64,000 nt of DNA from an uncultured Winogradskyella sp. (GTDB taxonomy: Bacteria; Bacteroidota; Bacteroidia; Flavobacteriales; Flavobacteriaceae). The position numbers were made by a program, and so were the translations under genes. Each line of letters begins with the position of its first letter. Within the stretch, counting starts at the first letter, position 1. Shown in pieces: positions 54,301 to 61,407 of the stretch. Location: contig NZ_CANLYI010000009.1 in assembly GCF_947495255.1 (NCBI RefSeq), positions 1-64,000 of the forward strand. Direction: 5' to 3'. The notes under the pieces are model-generated. The model saw only the letters and a program-made list of their open reading frames with translations. It was not told where the DNA came from and searched no databases.

Positions 54301-54657
54301 GGTTATATCTCGCAAAAAAGTGATGATTAAATTTTTACCATCAATTACTGAATAACTTAACCTGATTTCTAAACTAAATTCTCTTCCATCATTTTTTACC
54401 CCAAATATTTCAAAGTTTATATTAGTCCTTGTTTTTTTAAAGTTTATTATGTGCTTTATAAGTTGTTCTCTATTTTTCTTTGTTATTAGAGTCTCTAAAT
54501 TCATACCTAATAAATTATCAGAGTCAATTCCAAACAGATTTTCGCATGCAGAATTTGCCAATAAGATAGTTCCATCATTATCTAGTACTAAAACACCTTC
54601 AGTAGTTAATTGGAACATACTTTGAAAAAGACCTTCATTTTGTAAACTTCCTATCAT
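51385..54657 (-). CDS. LOV/PAS/GAF hybrid sensor histidine kinase
   Basis: 1090 residues, no membrane helix. Order: PAS (about 10-120), PAS (130-258), PAS (265-378), LOV domain (385-502), GAF (525-672), coiled coil (675-720), PAS (733-848), HisKA (His875 in STASHEFRTP) and HATPase (Asn993, DSGIGIP, GTGLGLNI). In the LOV domain, GRNCNFLQ carries Cys434, where the family has GRNCRFLQ; the downstream NYRKDGTLFWN and FISVQNDVT segments also match. The Arg to Asn change may alter FMN phosphate binding. LOV proteins bind FMN and form a Cys adduct in blue light. It lies next to the receiver-CRP gene, its likely partner. Confidence 0.92.
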   Translation of the reverse strand: MIGSLQNEGLFQSMFQLTTEGVLVLDNDGTILLANSACENLFGIDSDNLLGMNLETLITKKNREQLIKHIINFKKTRTNINFEIFGVKNDGREFSLEIRLSYSVIDGKNLIITFLRDITNRTESLQELKKINDKLIESNHKFNTLINNVKGILFRCKNDKNYTAEYISEGCLEVTGYPFQDFKDKTINFGQLIIEEDRNKVWKHLQTAINKRKAYDFEYRIHHKNGSLKYVWVKGEAIYNKQNKVIALEGFVADITSYKKQELTIKANKAKMKALLEAMPDMMLIQDRIGNYTDFYAKNRDDLIISPEKFIGKNMKDILPASIYKKVKLSQQIVLTSGNMQITEYSLKIKETIKHFEARTVLMNEHNLLTIVRDVTKEREKDEQLNIKNNALASTSNSITIADAQKPHPPIIYCNAAFEKITGYNKEEVYGRNCNFLQDDDRDQKEINVMRNAITEGEACNVVLRNYRKDGTLFWNDVTITPIYNNKNKLTHFISVQNDVTNKIKSEDLKDRIQKILESIAQDKPLKSITKKIIDTAEIYLKDCIGSISVLDKVDKTLHILAAQNLPKAFCNFIDGTVISPKAGTFGAAAFLKREVIASDIETNVFCEGYKHMALKDGLKACWSFPIMSSTNKVLGVLSFYSLSARPPIANEKEMLLDMTYLASIAIEKNNNTIVLKESKKQLEIYAKQLEEKVKERTQEVMATVQELVVTNLNLEDQIQITKQAESETIISKSITTAIAKNFPKGIIAVVNKDFQLVLAEGEALNKLGFKSLVFEDMMLDDLSFFSEERKTILKQYISKTLSGTNLSFEIEYKNRYFSVNTAPLFDENNQVSNALMVYNDISEQKEIEFRIQNALKKEQELNQLKSRFVSTASHEFRTPLSAILTSAILIRKQNGYGTEVKREKYVLQIEQNVNHLVTILNDFLSLSKLEEGKTKAVKEHFEIINFVKILINESKVTLKKAQQINFNSSLLHLIVNLDAKLLRQIITNLISNASKYSSVNSIINFKISKNNDKVLIEIRDSGIGIPQEEQDQLFNRFFRANNAINIEGTGLGLNIAKHYTELMDGTISFKSKLNEGTTFCVELPINNNE

Positions 54658-55178
54658 GTAATTGCTGCCATTTAGTTGGGTTAAAAAGTTATTAATTGAT
54701 ACTTAGCTCTATTCGCAATTTTTATAATGACTATAGACTTAATCTTCTATTAGTACTTTTAGTAATTCTCTAATTTACTAGGAGATATCCTAGACAACAT
54801 TTTAGTTAATTATATATTTTTTATTTTCATATTATTTGAATCATTTAATGTAATCAATAGTAGCTGCATATTTTATCCATAATTGATTTTCATAAACAAC
54901 AGTTTTAATCTTTTTTCAGAATTGAGTATCAAAAAATTACTAATCTACAAATAAGAAAAACGCATATATTAATTGCAATAAAAAAATAATCTACTATAAA
55001 AATAATAATTTTAAATCTTATTTAATATGATATATATCAACATATTACAACCTCAAAAACACAATCGGAAATGGTTTTGAATTAGTGCACTAAACAAAAA
55101 AACTAACTTCATATCTTTAGAAAAAAAAGGATTACATCATGAAAAATTGAATTTAAGTTAATCTTATTTTTAACTAAA
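54658..55178. other. Long gap upstream of the kinase operon
   Basis: About 520 bp without a supported frame; very AT-rich. On the minus strand a correctly spaced -7 element (TAAATTCA, 55155-55148) belongs to dyad site 18, which would give a leader of about 480 nt to the kinase operon. No riboswitch-like structure is obvious. Confidence 0.4.
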
Positions 55179-55190
55179 TGACCACGGTCA
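55179..55190. promoter_or_regulatory. Dyad site 18, TGACCACGGTCA, patatin promoter (and possibly the kinase operon)
   Basis: Plus strand: -7 TAACTTCA at 55214-55221, exactly 35 from the dyad start, one mismatch, for the patatin gene at 55264. Minus strand: TAAATTCA (55155-55148) at 35, the same kind of mismatch, pointing to the kinase operon 490 bases away. If used, the regulator would control its own operon. Confidence 0.7.
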
Positions 55191-55263
55191 TTTCAAAAAC
55201 ATTTCTTAAGGTATAACTTCAGTAATTATAACCAAATTCAGTTTTTTAATATTTTATATAGCA

Positions 55264-56064
55264 ATGAATAGTGAGACTATAGGTTTAGTACTTTCTGGAG
55301 GTGGTATGCGAGGCGTAGCCCATGTTGGTGCTATAAAAGCCTTAGAAGAGCATAACATTTACCCAACACATATAGCAGGTACAAGTACTGGTGCCATTGT
55401 AGGTGGATTATATGCTTATGGTTATACCTGTGATGAGATGATGCAATTTTTTAAAACCGTACAAATTTTGGACTATAAAAAATATGCACTCAGCAAACCA
55501 GGCTTTATAGATAGTGGTAAGTATTACAGTTTTTTCAAGAAAAAATTTTCAGAAGACAGTTTTAGTGTACTCAAAAAGAAACTATTTATTACCGCTACCA
55601 ATATAACTGATGGAGTACTTGAAACCTTTAGTGAGGGTGAACTTATAAAACCGATTTTAGCTTCTTCTGCTTTTCCTGGATTGTTTTCTCCAGTTAAAAT
55701 TAAGGACAAGTTATATATTGACGGTGGTGTGCTTAATAATTTCCCTTTAGAACTTATTAGAAAAGATTGTGGCACTTTAATCGGTGTCTATTTAAATCTC
55801 TTTGAAACTGCTGCTATCAGTGATTTTAAACACTTTTATAACGTTATTGAACGTGCTATAAACATTAGAATAGCCAAAAGTGATGAAAAAAAATTTATAC
55901 ACTTTGATGTCGTAATTGCACCAAAAAACTTGGCGCATTACGGGCTATTTGATAAAAAAAATATTGATACTATTTATAAAATAGGTTATGACAATATGAA
56001 TAAGACACTTACAAACAATTTATTAAACTTAAAAAAACAAAAACCTTCAATAGAGCTACTATGA
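55264..56064 (+). CDS. Patatin-like phospholipase
   Basis: 266 residues. Serine lipase with a Ser-Asp dyad: oxyanion loop SGGGMRGVAHVGA, nucleophile in AGTSTGAIVGG and Asp in IDGGVLNN. Hydrolyses fatty acyl ester bonds of phospholipids or other lipids. It overlaps the HMA gene by 4 bases (ATGA), and its promoter is dyad site 18. Fits lipid turnover under stress. Confidence 0.92.
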   Translation: MNSETIGLVLSGGGMRGVAHVGAIKALEEHNIYPTHIAGTSTGAIVGGLYAYGYTCDEMMQFFKTVQILDYKKYALSKPGFIDSGKYYSFFKKKFSEDSFSVLKKKLFITATNITDGVLETFSEGELIKPILASSAFPGLFSPVKIKDKLYIDGGVLNNFPLELIRKDCGTLIGVYLNLFETAAISDFKHFYNVIERAINIRIAKSDEKKFIHFDVVIAPKNLAHYGLFDKKNIDTIYKIGYDNMNKTLTNNLLNLKKQKPSIELL

Positions 56065-56285
56065 GAAAAACAGTTCACATACAAAATCTAATCTGTGACG
56101 CTTGTGTAAAAACTATAACAAATAGACTTACAGAATTACAACATATTAGCGATGTAGAAGTTGACTTAGACATGCAAACCGTAAGCTTTGACTTTTTTTC
56201 TAAACATGATTTTGAACATGCAAAGCATGTATTAGAAGCATTGGGATATCCTATAATTGGGCATGATAATATTTTACACAATTAA
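56061..56285 (+). CDS. HMA-domain metal-binding protein, paralogue of 5228
   Basis: 74 residues, starts MRKTVHIQNLICDACVKT, with the metal-binding CDAC pair, and ends in ALGYPIIGHDN, like its paralogue (AIGYPIVGADN). Translationally coupled to the patatin gene. The pairing of an HMA protein with a lipase here and a peroxiredoxin there suggests two independent captures of the same small gene by stress operons. Confidence 0.86.
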   Translation: MRKTVHIQNLICDACVKTITNRLTELQHISDVEVDLDMQTVSFDFFSKHDFEHAKHVLEALGYPIIGHDNILHN

Positions 56286-56469
56286 AACTAATCAAAGAAA
56301 AAAAATGTTGCTTTCAATCAATAAGGCATTACAAAATGAAGGTTTTATTACATGATTAAAAAATAACAATAAAAGCAAAAAACTGAATGGTTTGACTTCT
56401 ATAATTACGGATGGTATTCTAAAATAACAACCAAGTTTAGTTATTGTAATTAAAGCATAAATTAAAATT
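56286..56469. other. Short gap with a broken mini-frame
   Basis: An ATG at 56305 opens MLLSINKALQNEGFIT and stops; beyond the stop the frame continues for another 23 codons to TAA. It may be a decayed small gene. No dyad here; the next gene is probably transcribed with patatin. Confidence 0.3.
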
Positions 56470-57105
56470 ATGAATTATAAAGATATAAGTATCCCAATAA
56501 AAAACACAATCTTAAAAGGACGACTGCGTATAGCAGAAAACCAAAAAGGACTTGTTATTTTTTCTCACGGAAGTGGCAGTAGTAGAATGAGCAGCAGAAA
56601 TAATTTTGTTGCAGATTTACTGTTAAAGGAAGGCTTTTCTTCGTTATTATTTGATTTATTAACGGAAGCAGAAGATACTATTTATGAAAATAGGTTTAAC
56701 ATTGATTTACTTGCTGAACGATTGGTGGCAACTACAAAATGGATAACCAAACAAAAGGACATGCAAAATGTACCTATTGGTTTTTTTGGTGCAAGTACTG
56801 GTGCCGCTTCTGCATTAAAGGCAACACCATTTTTAGGAACAAGGATAAAAGCCATTGTGTCTAGAGGTGGTAGACCAGATATGGCCATACCTATTTTAGA
56901 TAAAATAAAGAGCCCAACCCTTTTAATTGTTGGCGGTAATGATGGTGTTGTAATTGATTTAAACAGAAAAGCCTACGCTAAACTTGTTGGCATTAAAAAA
57001 ATAGAAATTATTGAAGGTGCCACCCATTTGTTTTCCGAACCTGGCAAGTTAGAAGCTGTGGCAAAATTAACCAGTAATTGGTTTACTAAATATTTAAAAA
57101 ACTAA
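56470..57105 (+). CDS. Dienelactone-hydrolase-like alpha/beta hydrolase
   Basis: 211 residues of the alpha/beta hydrolase fold: a first strand GLVIFSHGSGSSRMS, nucleophile region IGFFGASTGAASALKA (G-x-S-x-G with Ser in GAST), Asp in IVGGNDGVVIDL and His in GATHLF. The phosphoribosyltransferase starts 4 bases after its stop, so they are co-translated. In Mycobacterium tuberculosis, Rv0571c fuses exactly these two activities in one protein of the DosR regulon (from memory). Substrate unknown. Confidence 0.88.
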   Translation: MNYKDISIPIKNTILKGRLRIAENQKGLVIFSHGSGSSRMSSRNNFVADLLLKEGFSSLLFDLLTEAEDTIYENRFNIDLLAERLVATTKWITKQKDMQNVPIGFFGASTGAASALKATPFLGTRIKAIVSRGGRPDMAIPILDKIKSPTLLIVGGNDGVVIDLNRKAYAKLVGIKKIEIIEGATHLFSEPGKLEAVAKLTSNWFTKYLKN

Positions 57106-57109
57106 AGCC

Positions 57110-57745
57110 ATGATTTATGAAGATAGAATTGAAGCTGCTCATCTATTAGTAGATAAACTTCAAGCTTATAAAGATAAAAACAACGCTATTGTTTTAGCCA
57201 TCCCAAGAGGTGGTGTGCCTATGGGCTATGTCATAGCAAAACAACTACATTTACCATTAGAGGTGGTGCTTTCTAAAAAAATAGGGCATCCAATGCATAA
57301 GGAATTTGCTATTGGTGCAGTAACCTTAAAAAGTTTGGTTTTAAGTGATGCCGCTAATGACGTCTCTACGAGTTATATTGAGGAAGAAACTAAAAAAATT
57401 AGAACTTTGCTTAGCAAACGGTATCAAGATTATTATGGTCATAAAAAACCGCAAGAACTAAAAGATAAAATCTTAATTATTGTAGATGATGGTATTGCCA
57501 CTGGTAATACTATTATATCTACCATTGAAATGTTGCACGAAGAACAGCCAAAAAAAATTGTGGTTGCTATTCCAGTATCATCTAAAAGTGCTTTACAAAA
57601 ACTAAAAAACACACCTTTTGTTGACGAGGTTATTTGTCTATCAACACCCCAAAATTTCAGAGCTGTAGGTCAGTTTTATGAAAACTTCGACCAAGTTAAT
57701 GATACTGAAGTTAAAACATATCTCAACAAGAAAACCACAAGTTAA
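57110..57745 (+). CDS. Phosphoribosyltransferase, type I fold
   Basis: 211 residues. The PRPP-binding motif IIVDDGIATGNTI and the strand LAIPRGGVPMGYVIAK are those of purine-type PRTases, but a base-specific hood is not obvious. The neighbours (hydrolase upstream, erythromycin-esterase fusion downstream) match those fused to PRTases in mycobacterial DosR-regulon proteins, so a shared pathway is likely. The 57811-57848 hairpin ends the transcript. Confidence 0.88.
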   Translation: MIYEDRIEAAHLLVDKLQAYKDKNNAIVLAIPRGGVPMGYVIAKQLHLPLEVVLSKKIGHPMHKEFAIGAVTLKSLVLSDAANDVSTSYIEEETKKIRTLLSKRYQDYYGHKKPQELKDKILIIVDDGIATGNTIISTIEMLHEEQPKKIVVAIPVSSKSALQKLKNTPFVDEVICLSTPQNFRAVGQFYENFDQVNDTEVKTYLNKKTTS

Positions 57746-57810
57746 AATTTATTTAACTAACCTCAAATACTTATAAAATTGCAAAGTTAAGATGCTTTAT
57801 AACAAAAATA

Positions 57811-57848
57811 ATTCTCAACAAGTACCTATTGTATTACTTGCTGAGAAT
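57811..57848. terminator. Bidirectional terminator between PRTase and T9SS cargo
   Basis: ATTCTCAACAAGTA with TACTTGCTGAGAAT, a stem of about 13 bp with one mismatch, placed between two convergent stops. Confidence 0.78.
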
Positions 57849-57854
57849 TAATGA

Positions 57855-58985
57855 TTAATGCTTTACAACTAATTTTGTAATATGTACAGAATTATTGTAA
57901 ACGAGCTTCATAATATAAATTCCATTTGAAAGGTTAGTTAAATCAATTATATCATGTTCTTGCTTTATAAATTTTGAACATAATTCTCTTCCATTAGTAT
58001 CATAAATAATAACATCTAAATTATAATTTGAATTAATGTGAATTCTATTTGAAGCAGGATTAGGGTATATCCGTAAATTTATTAATTCGCCTACTTCAGT
58101 AATAGCTAATGGTAAACAAGAATAGGTTCTTGTATCTCTAATTGTATTTAACCATGTATTATTATCGAGCCAATCTTGCGAAATCATTTCCGTTGGGTTT
58201 CCGTCAGTACTATTTGTTATTAAAATTCTAGAATCGATTTCATAAGTAGCACCATTCCAGTCTTCCTCTTCTATTTCTATTAAATAATCATTTCCGTCAT
58301 AGTAAAATATTTCACGATATTCATTTTCCCAATTGGCTCCATCCCAATCTTGAGACTCTAACGTAGCAATTAAACAATTAGCATAAGAATAGACTTCACG
58401 AGCATCGTTTTCCCAACTTGTCCCATTCCAATCTTGAATTTCAATGGTTGAAATAAAAAAAACTGAACAAGAATACACCTCATAAGAATACACTTCTCGC
58501 TCATCATTTTTCCAAGAATTTGAAGACGTCTCCCACTCTTCAGTAATGCTGTTTATTAGAAGGTTTTCTGAGCCAGAATAAGTCGAAGTTTTCTTCTCTG
58601 ATTGCTGCCATGTATTATTTACCCAAACAGAAGTTAGTAATTCTGTTAAGTTACCTCCTGAATATGTATAATTCTCTTTGAATAAATTGTTCCAAGAATT
58701 TGTATTAGAATTCCAAAGTTGTGCAATCATTAAAATTGGCTGATTACTATCATTATAACTAGTATTAATAAATATTGAATTAATAAGAACGCCTCCGAGA
58801 TCTACTTGTTGTAATGTTTCAATGGGAAAACAATCTTCATTAAACGTATTGCTTGTTCTAGACGACAAATTCCAATTTGTTCCATCCCAAGAATCAATTT
58901 CCCAAGTTTCGGGAACTGCGAAGGATTGCTGCTGTGCATAAAAGTTCGAAAATGTAAATAATAGTAATAAAGTAATTTTTTTCAT
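57855..58985 (-). CDS. Secreted repeat protein with T9SS sorting domain (start corrected)
   Basis: 376 residues from the ATG at 58985 (MKKITLLLLFTFSNFYAQQ), a standard cleavable signal. A more upstream ATG at 59033 would add 16 residues before the signal and is unlikely. The middle contains about nine Trp-rich repeats of 25-30 residues with the core DWNGT-WEN(D/E)xRE-Y-Y. The last 75 residues form a type A C-terminal sorting domain (INLRIYPNPASNRIHI to KLVVKH), so the protein is exported across the outer membrane by the type IX system and may be surface-anchored. Predicted leader is about 100 nt from dyad site 19. Confidence 0.9.
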   Translation of the reverse strand: MKKITLLLLFTFSNFYAQQQSFAVPETWEIDSWDGTNWNLSSRTSNTFNEDCFPIETLQQVDLGGVLINSIFINTSYNDSNQPILMIAQLWNSNTNSWNNLFKENYTYSGGNLTELLTSVWVNNTWQQSEKKTSTYSGSENLLINSITEEWETSSNSWKNDEREVYSYEVYSCSVFFISTIEIQDWNGTSWENDAREVYSYANCLIATLESQDWDGANWENEYREIFYYDGNDYLIEIEEEDWNGATYEIDSRILITNSTDGNPTEMISQDWLDNNTWLNTIRDTRTYSCLPLAITEVGELINLRIYPNPASNRIHINSNYNLDVIIYDTNGRELCSKFIKQEHDIIDLTNLSNGIYIMKLVYNNSVHITKLVVKH

Positions 58986-59123
58986 AACATAATATTTTAT
59001 GGTTAATTGAAAATTCAAATAATACATTAACATGTATGAACTATTGGATATTGATTTTCACGTTTTAATTTAATTTTAATCAATAGTTTCAATAAAAATA
59101 GCAGTAGTAATGCGTTTTTAAAA

Positions 59124-59135
59124 TGATGTGAGTCA
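59124..59135 (-). promoter_or_regulatory. Dyad site 19, TGATGTGAGTCA, promoter of the T9SS cargo gene
   Basis: Minus-strand -7 element TATTTTTA (59100-59093), exactly 35 bases from the dyad. A second dyad (site 20) lies 34 bases further upstream for this direction. Confidence 0.74.
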
Positions 59136-59157
59136 GTTTGCTTGTGATTAAACATAA

Positions 59158-59169
59158 TGACCTAAATCA
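59158..59169. promoter_or_regulatory. Dyad site 20, TGACCTAAATCA, no promoter at the usual distance
   Basis: Same 12 bases as site 7, but at 35 bases the plus strand reads TTTATCCT and the minus strand GACTCACA; neither is a -7 element. As an upstream site for the 58985 gene it would sit near -75. It may be a second activator or repressor contact. Confidence 0.55.
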
Positions 59170-59317
59170 TTGATTTTTAGTTTTGAATCATGTTTATCCT
59201 TTAACATTTATTGAGAGTAATGCTAGTATAGAGTTATAAAAACCTATAACAAACAGAAAATATAAGTTTGTACAAATACAAAAGTTTTAATAGCCAGTAT
59301 TAATAAATTGAAATTAT

Positions 59318-61261
59318 TTATTTGTCTATTCTGCCAAATGGATGCATGTATTTTAGCTCAGGCTTTTCTGTTTTTATTTTAAGTGGTGTTATAGCTTTTG
59401 TTTTATTGAACCATATATACTCATCAAATTGAGATGGTAAAACAGTTTTAAAGTAATGGCTCATCAATTCTGTTTCTGGTATATAAACAACGCCAATAGC
59501 GCGTTCTAACCTTGGTGTGCTTAATAATTCCCTCAAGTTTTTTTCTGAATGTTGTTCTCTTAAAGGCAATGTAAAATTAGTAACGTTAGTTTTATGACAT
59601 AAATGTTCATAGCTTTCTGCTAAAGAATCATTAATAGGCATAACTTGCATTGCATCACCCCAGTTTTTAGCTGCAGCAACGGTTCCTGTATGGGTTCCAA
59701 AACCAATATTATAAGATTTAGATCCAAAATGTTCCTTGCATAAATGCCCAATATTTATTTCCCCTCTCGCGTACATTTCTGTAGCCAAAGCATTTCCTAT
59801 ATGCGAATTATGCGCCCAAACAACCGCTTTTGAGTCTTTACCATGATAAGATAGTAATGATTTTAAGGTATAAAACATGTGAAAATCACGCAAGTTCCAA
59901 GATTCTGCGCTACCATAGTACATAGCTTTGTAATACCGCTCTGCGTCAACCACAACTGTCGCATTTTGGTAGGCATAAAAATAGGCTTGAGAATGGTTGA
60001 GTTTATTTTTGTTTTTTAACAAATCAAACAACATTTTTAGCACGGTTTTCTCACAGCTCTCTAATTTCTGATTTTTTACTAATTTACCATATACGGTAGG
60101 ATTTGACATATAAGGCATAATACACGAATAACGCAATTTTGCAAGTGCTGCTAAGTCTGAATCAATCTCTTCAAGATAATTAATAACTAAATCAATAGAG
60201 TTTTCTAATCCATATAAATCAAGGCCATAAAAACCTATTGTATTATTATGTTTAGTATTGTTTTTTTTAAGCCATTCTACAAAATCGAGTACTTCCTTAT
60301 TTTTCCACATCCATTCTGGAAAACGTGAAAAAGGCATCCAATCTTGAGATTGGTATTGGTTTCTTACATAATTGTTAATCTGCTCTGCATCGGACCAATC
60401 TGCTTCTGCACAAACAAGGTTAAACCCTTTTTTTTCTATTAATGCTTTTGTGATTTCTTGCCTCATGGCATAAAACTCTGAAGTTCCATGTGAGGCTTCT
60501 CCTAATAACACCACTTTAGCATCACTTATGCGCTCTAACAACCCATCTATTGGAAACTTTATAATCGCTTTAAAAGGAATGGAACTAATACCTATTTCGT
60601 CTATAATTTCATTTTCAGGATACATCTTAGTCCCAATTTTAGGAATCAGTTTTGGCTTTGGAATAAAATAGTTATCTCGTAGCGCCTTTGTGATGTATTC
60701 GGTTTCAGAAACACGTTCTATAGTCTCTAGCATAACATGTGCCCAATCTGGCCCTACTGGTGCCAATAATTTGGCACCAATTTTTAACTGTGACTTTATG
60801 GTCTTTGGGATTTCATTGAATTCTGAAGCACTTAGAATAGCATTAAATGGTGCTTTTGCTTTCCATCCGTTTTCAAGCTTTCCTGTTTTTATATGCACAT
60901 TGGTAATATCTATATTCTTTAAAACTTCTAATGCCCAATCTGAGTAGGTTTTGGCAGTTTCTAAGGCATAAACCTCCTTATATATTTTAGAAAGTACAGC
61001 CAAAATATAAACTGAATCTACACCAATAATGAGGATGTTTTCTTCCGATTTTACTTGTAACTGCTCTAACATTCTTGCAACAACAATGACCCTAGGCTCT
61101 GTCTTTTCTATAGATTTTTCAATTCTTATATCTTCATAAAAATAGGGATGTAAATTTTCTGATAAAAAAAAAGCTTCCGGAATATCTTGAAACGCCTCAA
61201 TAAGCAATGAATTTCTTATGCCTTTATCTTTTAATTGTTCTTCAATACTAATGTCCTTCAT
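59318..61261 (-). CDS. PIMT-like methyltransferase fused to erythromycin esterase-like domain
   Basis: 647 residues. N-terminal part (about 1-215) resembles protein-L-isoaspartate O-methyltransferase: an RNSLLIEAFQDIPEAFF start and the SAM region EENILIIGVDSVYILAVLSKIY. The rest (about 235-625) is an erythromycin esterase-like domain: LLGEASHGTSEFY (Glu, His), VCAEADWSDA (Glu), and HNSHIGNA (His). In Mycobacterium tuberculosis the similar domain is fused to a phosphoribosyltransferase in the DosR protein Rv2030c (from memory). Substrate unknown; erythromycin hydrolysis is not implied. Promoter: dyad site 21 with a perfect -7 TACATTTG. Confidence 0.9.
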   Translation of the reverse strand: MKDISIEEQLKDKGIRNSLLIEAFQDIPEAFFLSENLHPYFYEDIRIEKSIEKTEPRVIVVARMLEQLQVKSEENILIIGVDSVYILAVLSKIYKEVYALETAKTYSDWALEVLKNIDITNVHIKTGKLENGWKAKAPFNAILSASEFNEIPKTIKSQLKIGAKLLAPVGPDWAHVMLETIERVSETEYITKALRDNYFIPKPKLIPKIGTKMYPENEIIDEIGISSIPFKAIIKFPIDGLLERISDAKVVLLGEASHGTSEFYAMRQEITKALIEKKGFNLVCAEADWSDAEQINNYVRNQYQSQDWMPFSRFPEWMWKNKEVLDFVEWLKKNNTKHNNTIGFYGLDLYGLENSIDLVINYLEEIDSDLAALAKLRYSCIMPYMSNPTVYGKLVKNQKLESCEKTVLKMLFDLLKNKNKLNHSQAYFYAYQNATVVVDAERYYKAMYYGSAESWNLRDFHMFYTLKSLLSYHGKDSKAVVWAHNSHIGNALATEMYARGEINIGHLCKEHFGSKSYNIGFGTHTGTVAAAKNWGDAMQVMPINDSLAESYEHLCHKTNVTNFTLPLREQHSEKNLRELLSTPRLERAIGVVYIPETELMSHYFKTVLPSQFDEYIWFNKTKAITPLKIKTEKPELKYMHPFGRIDK

Positions 61262-61318
61262 CTTTTCTGTATTTAAAAATCGACAACCAAATGTATTACC
61301 AATGAAACAGATTTGAAA

Positions 61319-61330
61319 TGACCTAGGTCA
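61319..61330 (-). promoter_or_regulatory. Dyad site 21, TGACCTAGGTCA, consensus form
   Basis: Fully symmetric over 12 bases and the best match of the set, flanked by AAA and TTC. Minus-strand -7 element TACATTTG (61295-61288), exactly 35 bases from the dyad, serving the PIMT-esterase gene. Confidence 0.84.
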
Positions 61331-61343
61331 TTCTGTTTTGGAA

Positions 61344-61355
61344 TGACATAGGTCA
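61344..61355 (+). promoter_or_regulatory. Dyad site 22, TGACATAGGTCA
   Basis: -7 element TAATTTCA at 61379-61386, exactly 35 from the dyad start, one mismatch, 21 bases before the ATG at 61408. The two consensus-like dyads (21 and 22) sit 25 bases apart and serve divergent genes. Confidence 0.78.
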
Positions 61356-61407
61356 TTTTAGCTGTTATTAAATAAAGTTAATTTCATCAAAAATCTAATG
61401 CATTATT

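Noticed and set aside
59318..61261. Macrolide resistance gene
   Set aside because: The esterase-like domain is fused to a PIMT-like domain and lies in a stress regulon; family resemblance does not imply erythromycin hydrolysis.
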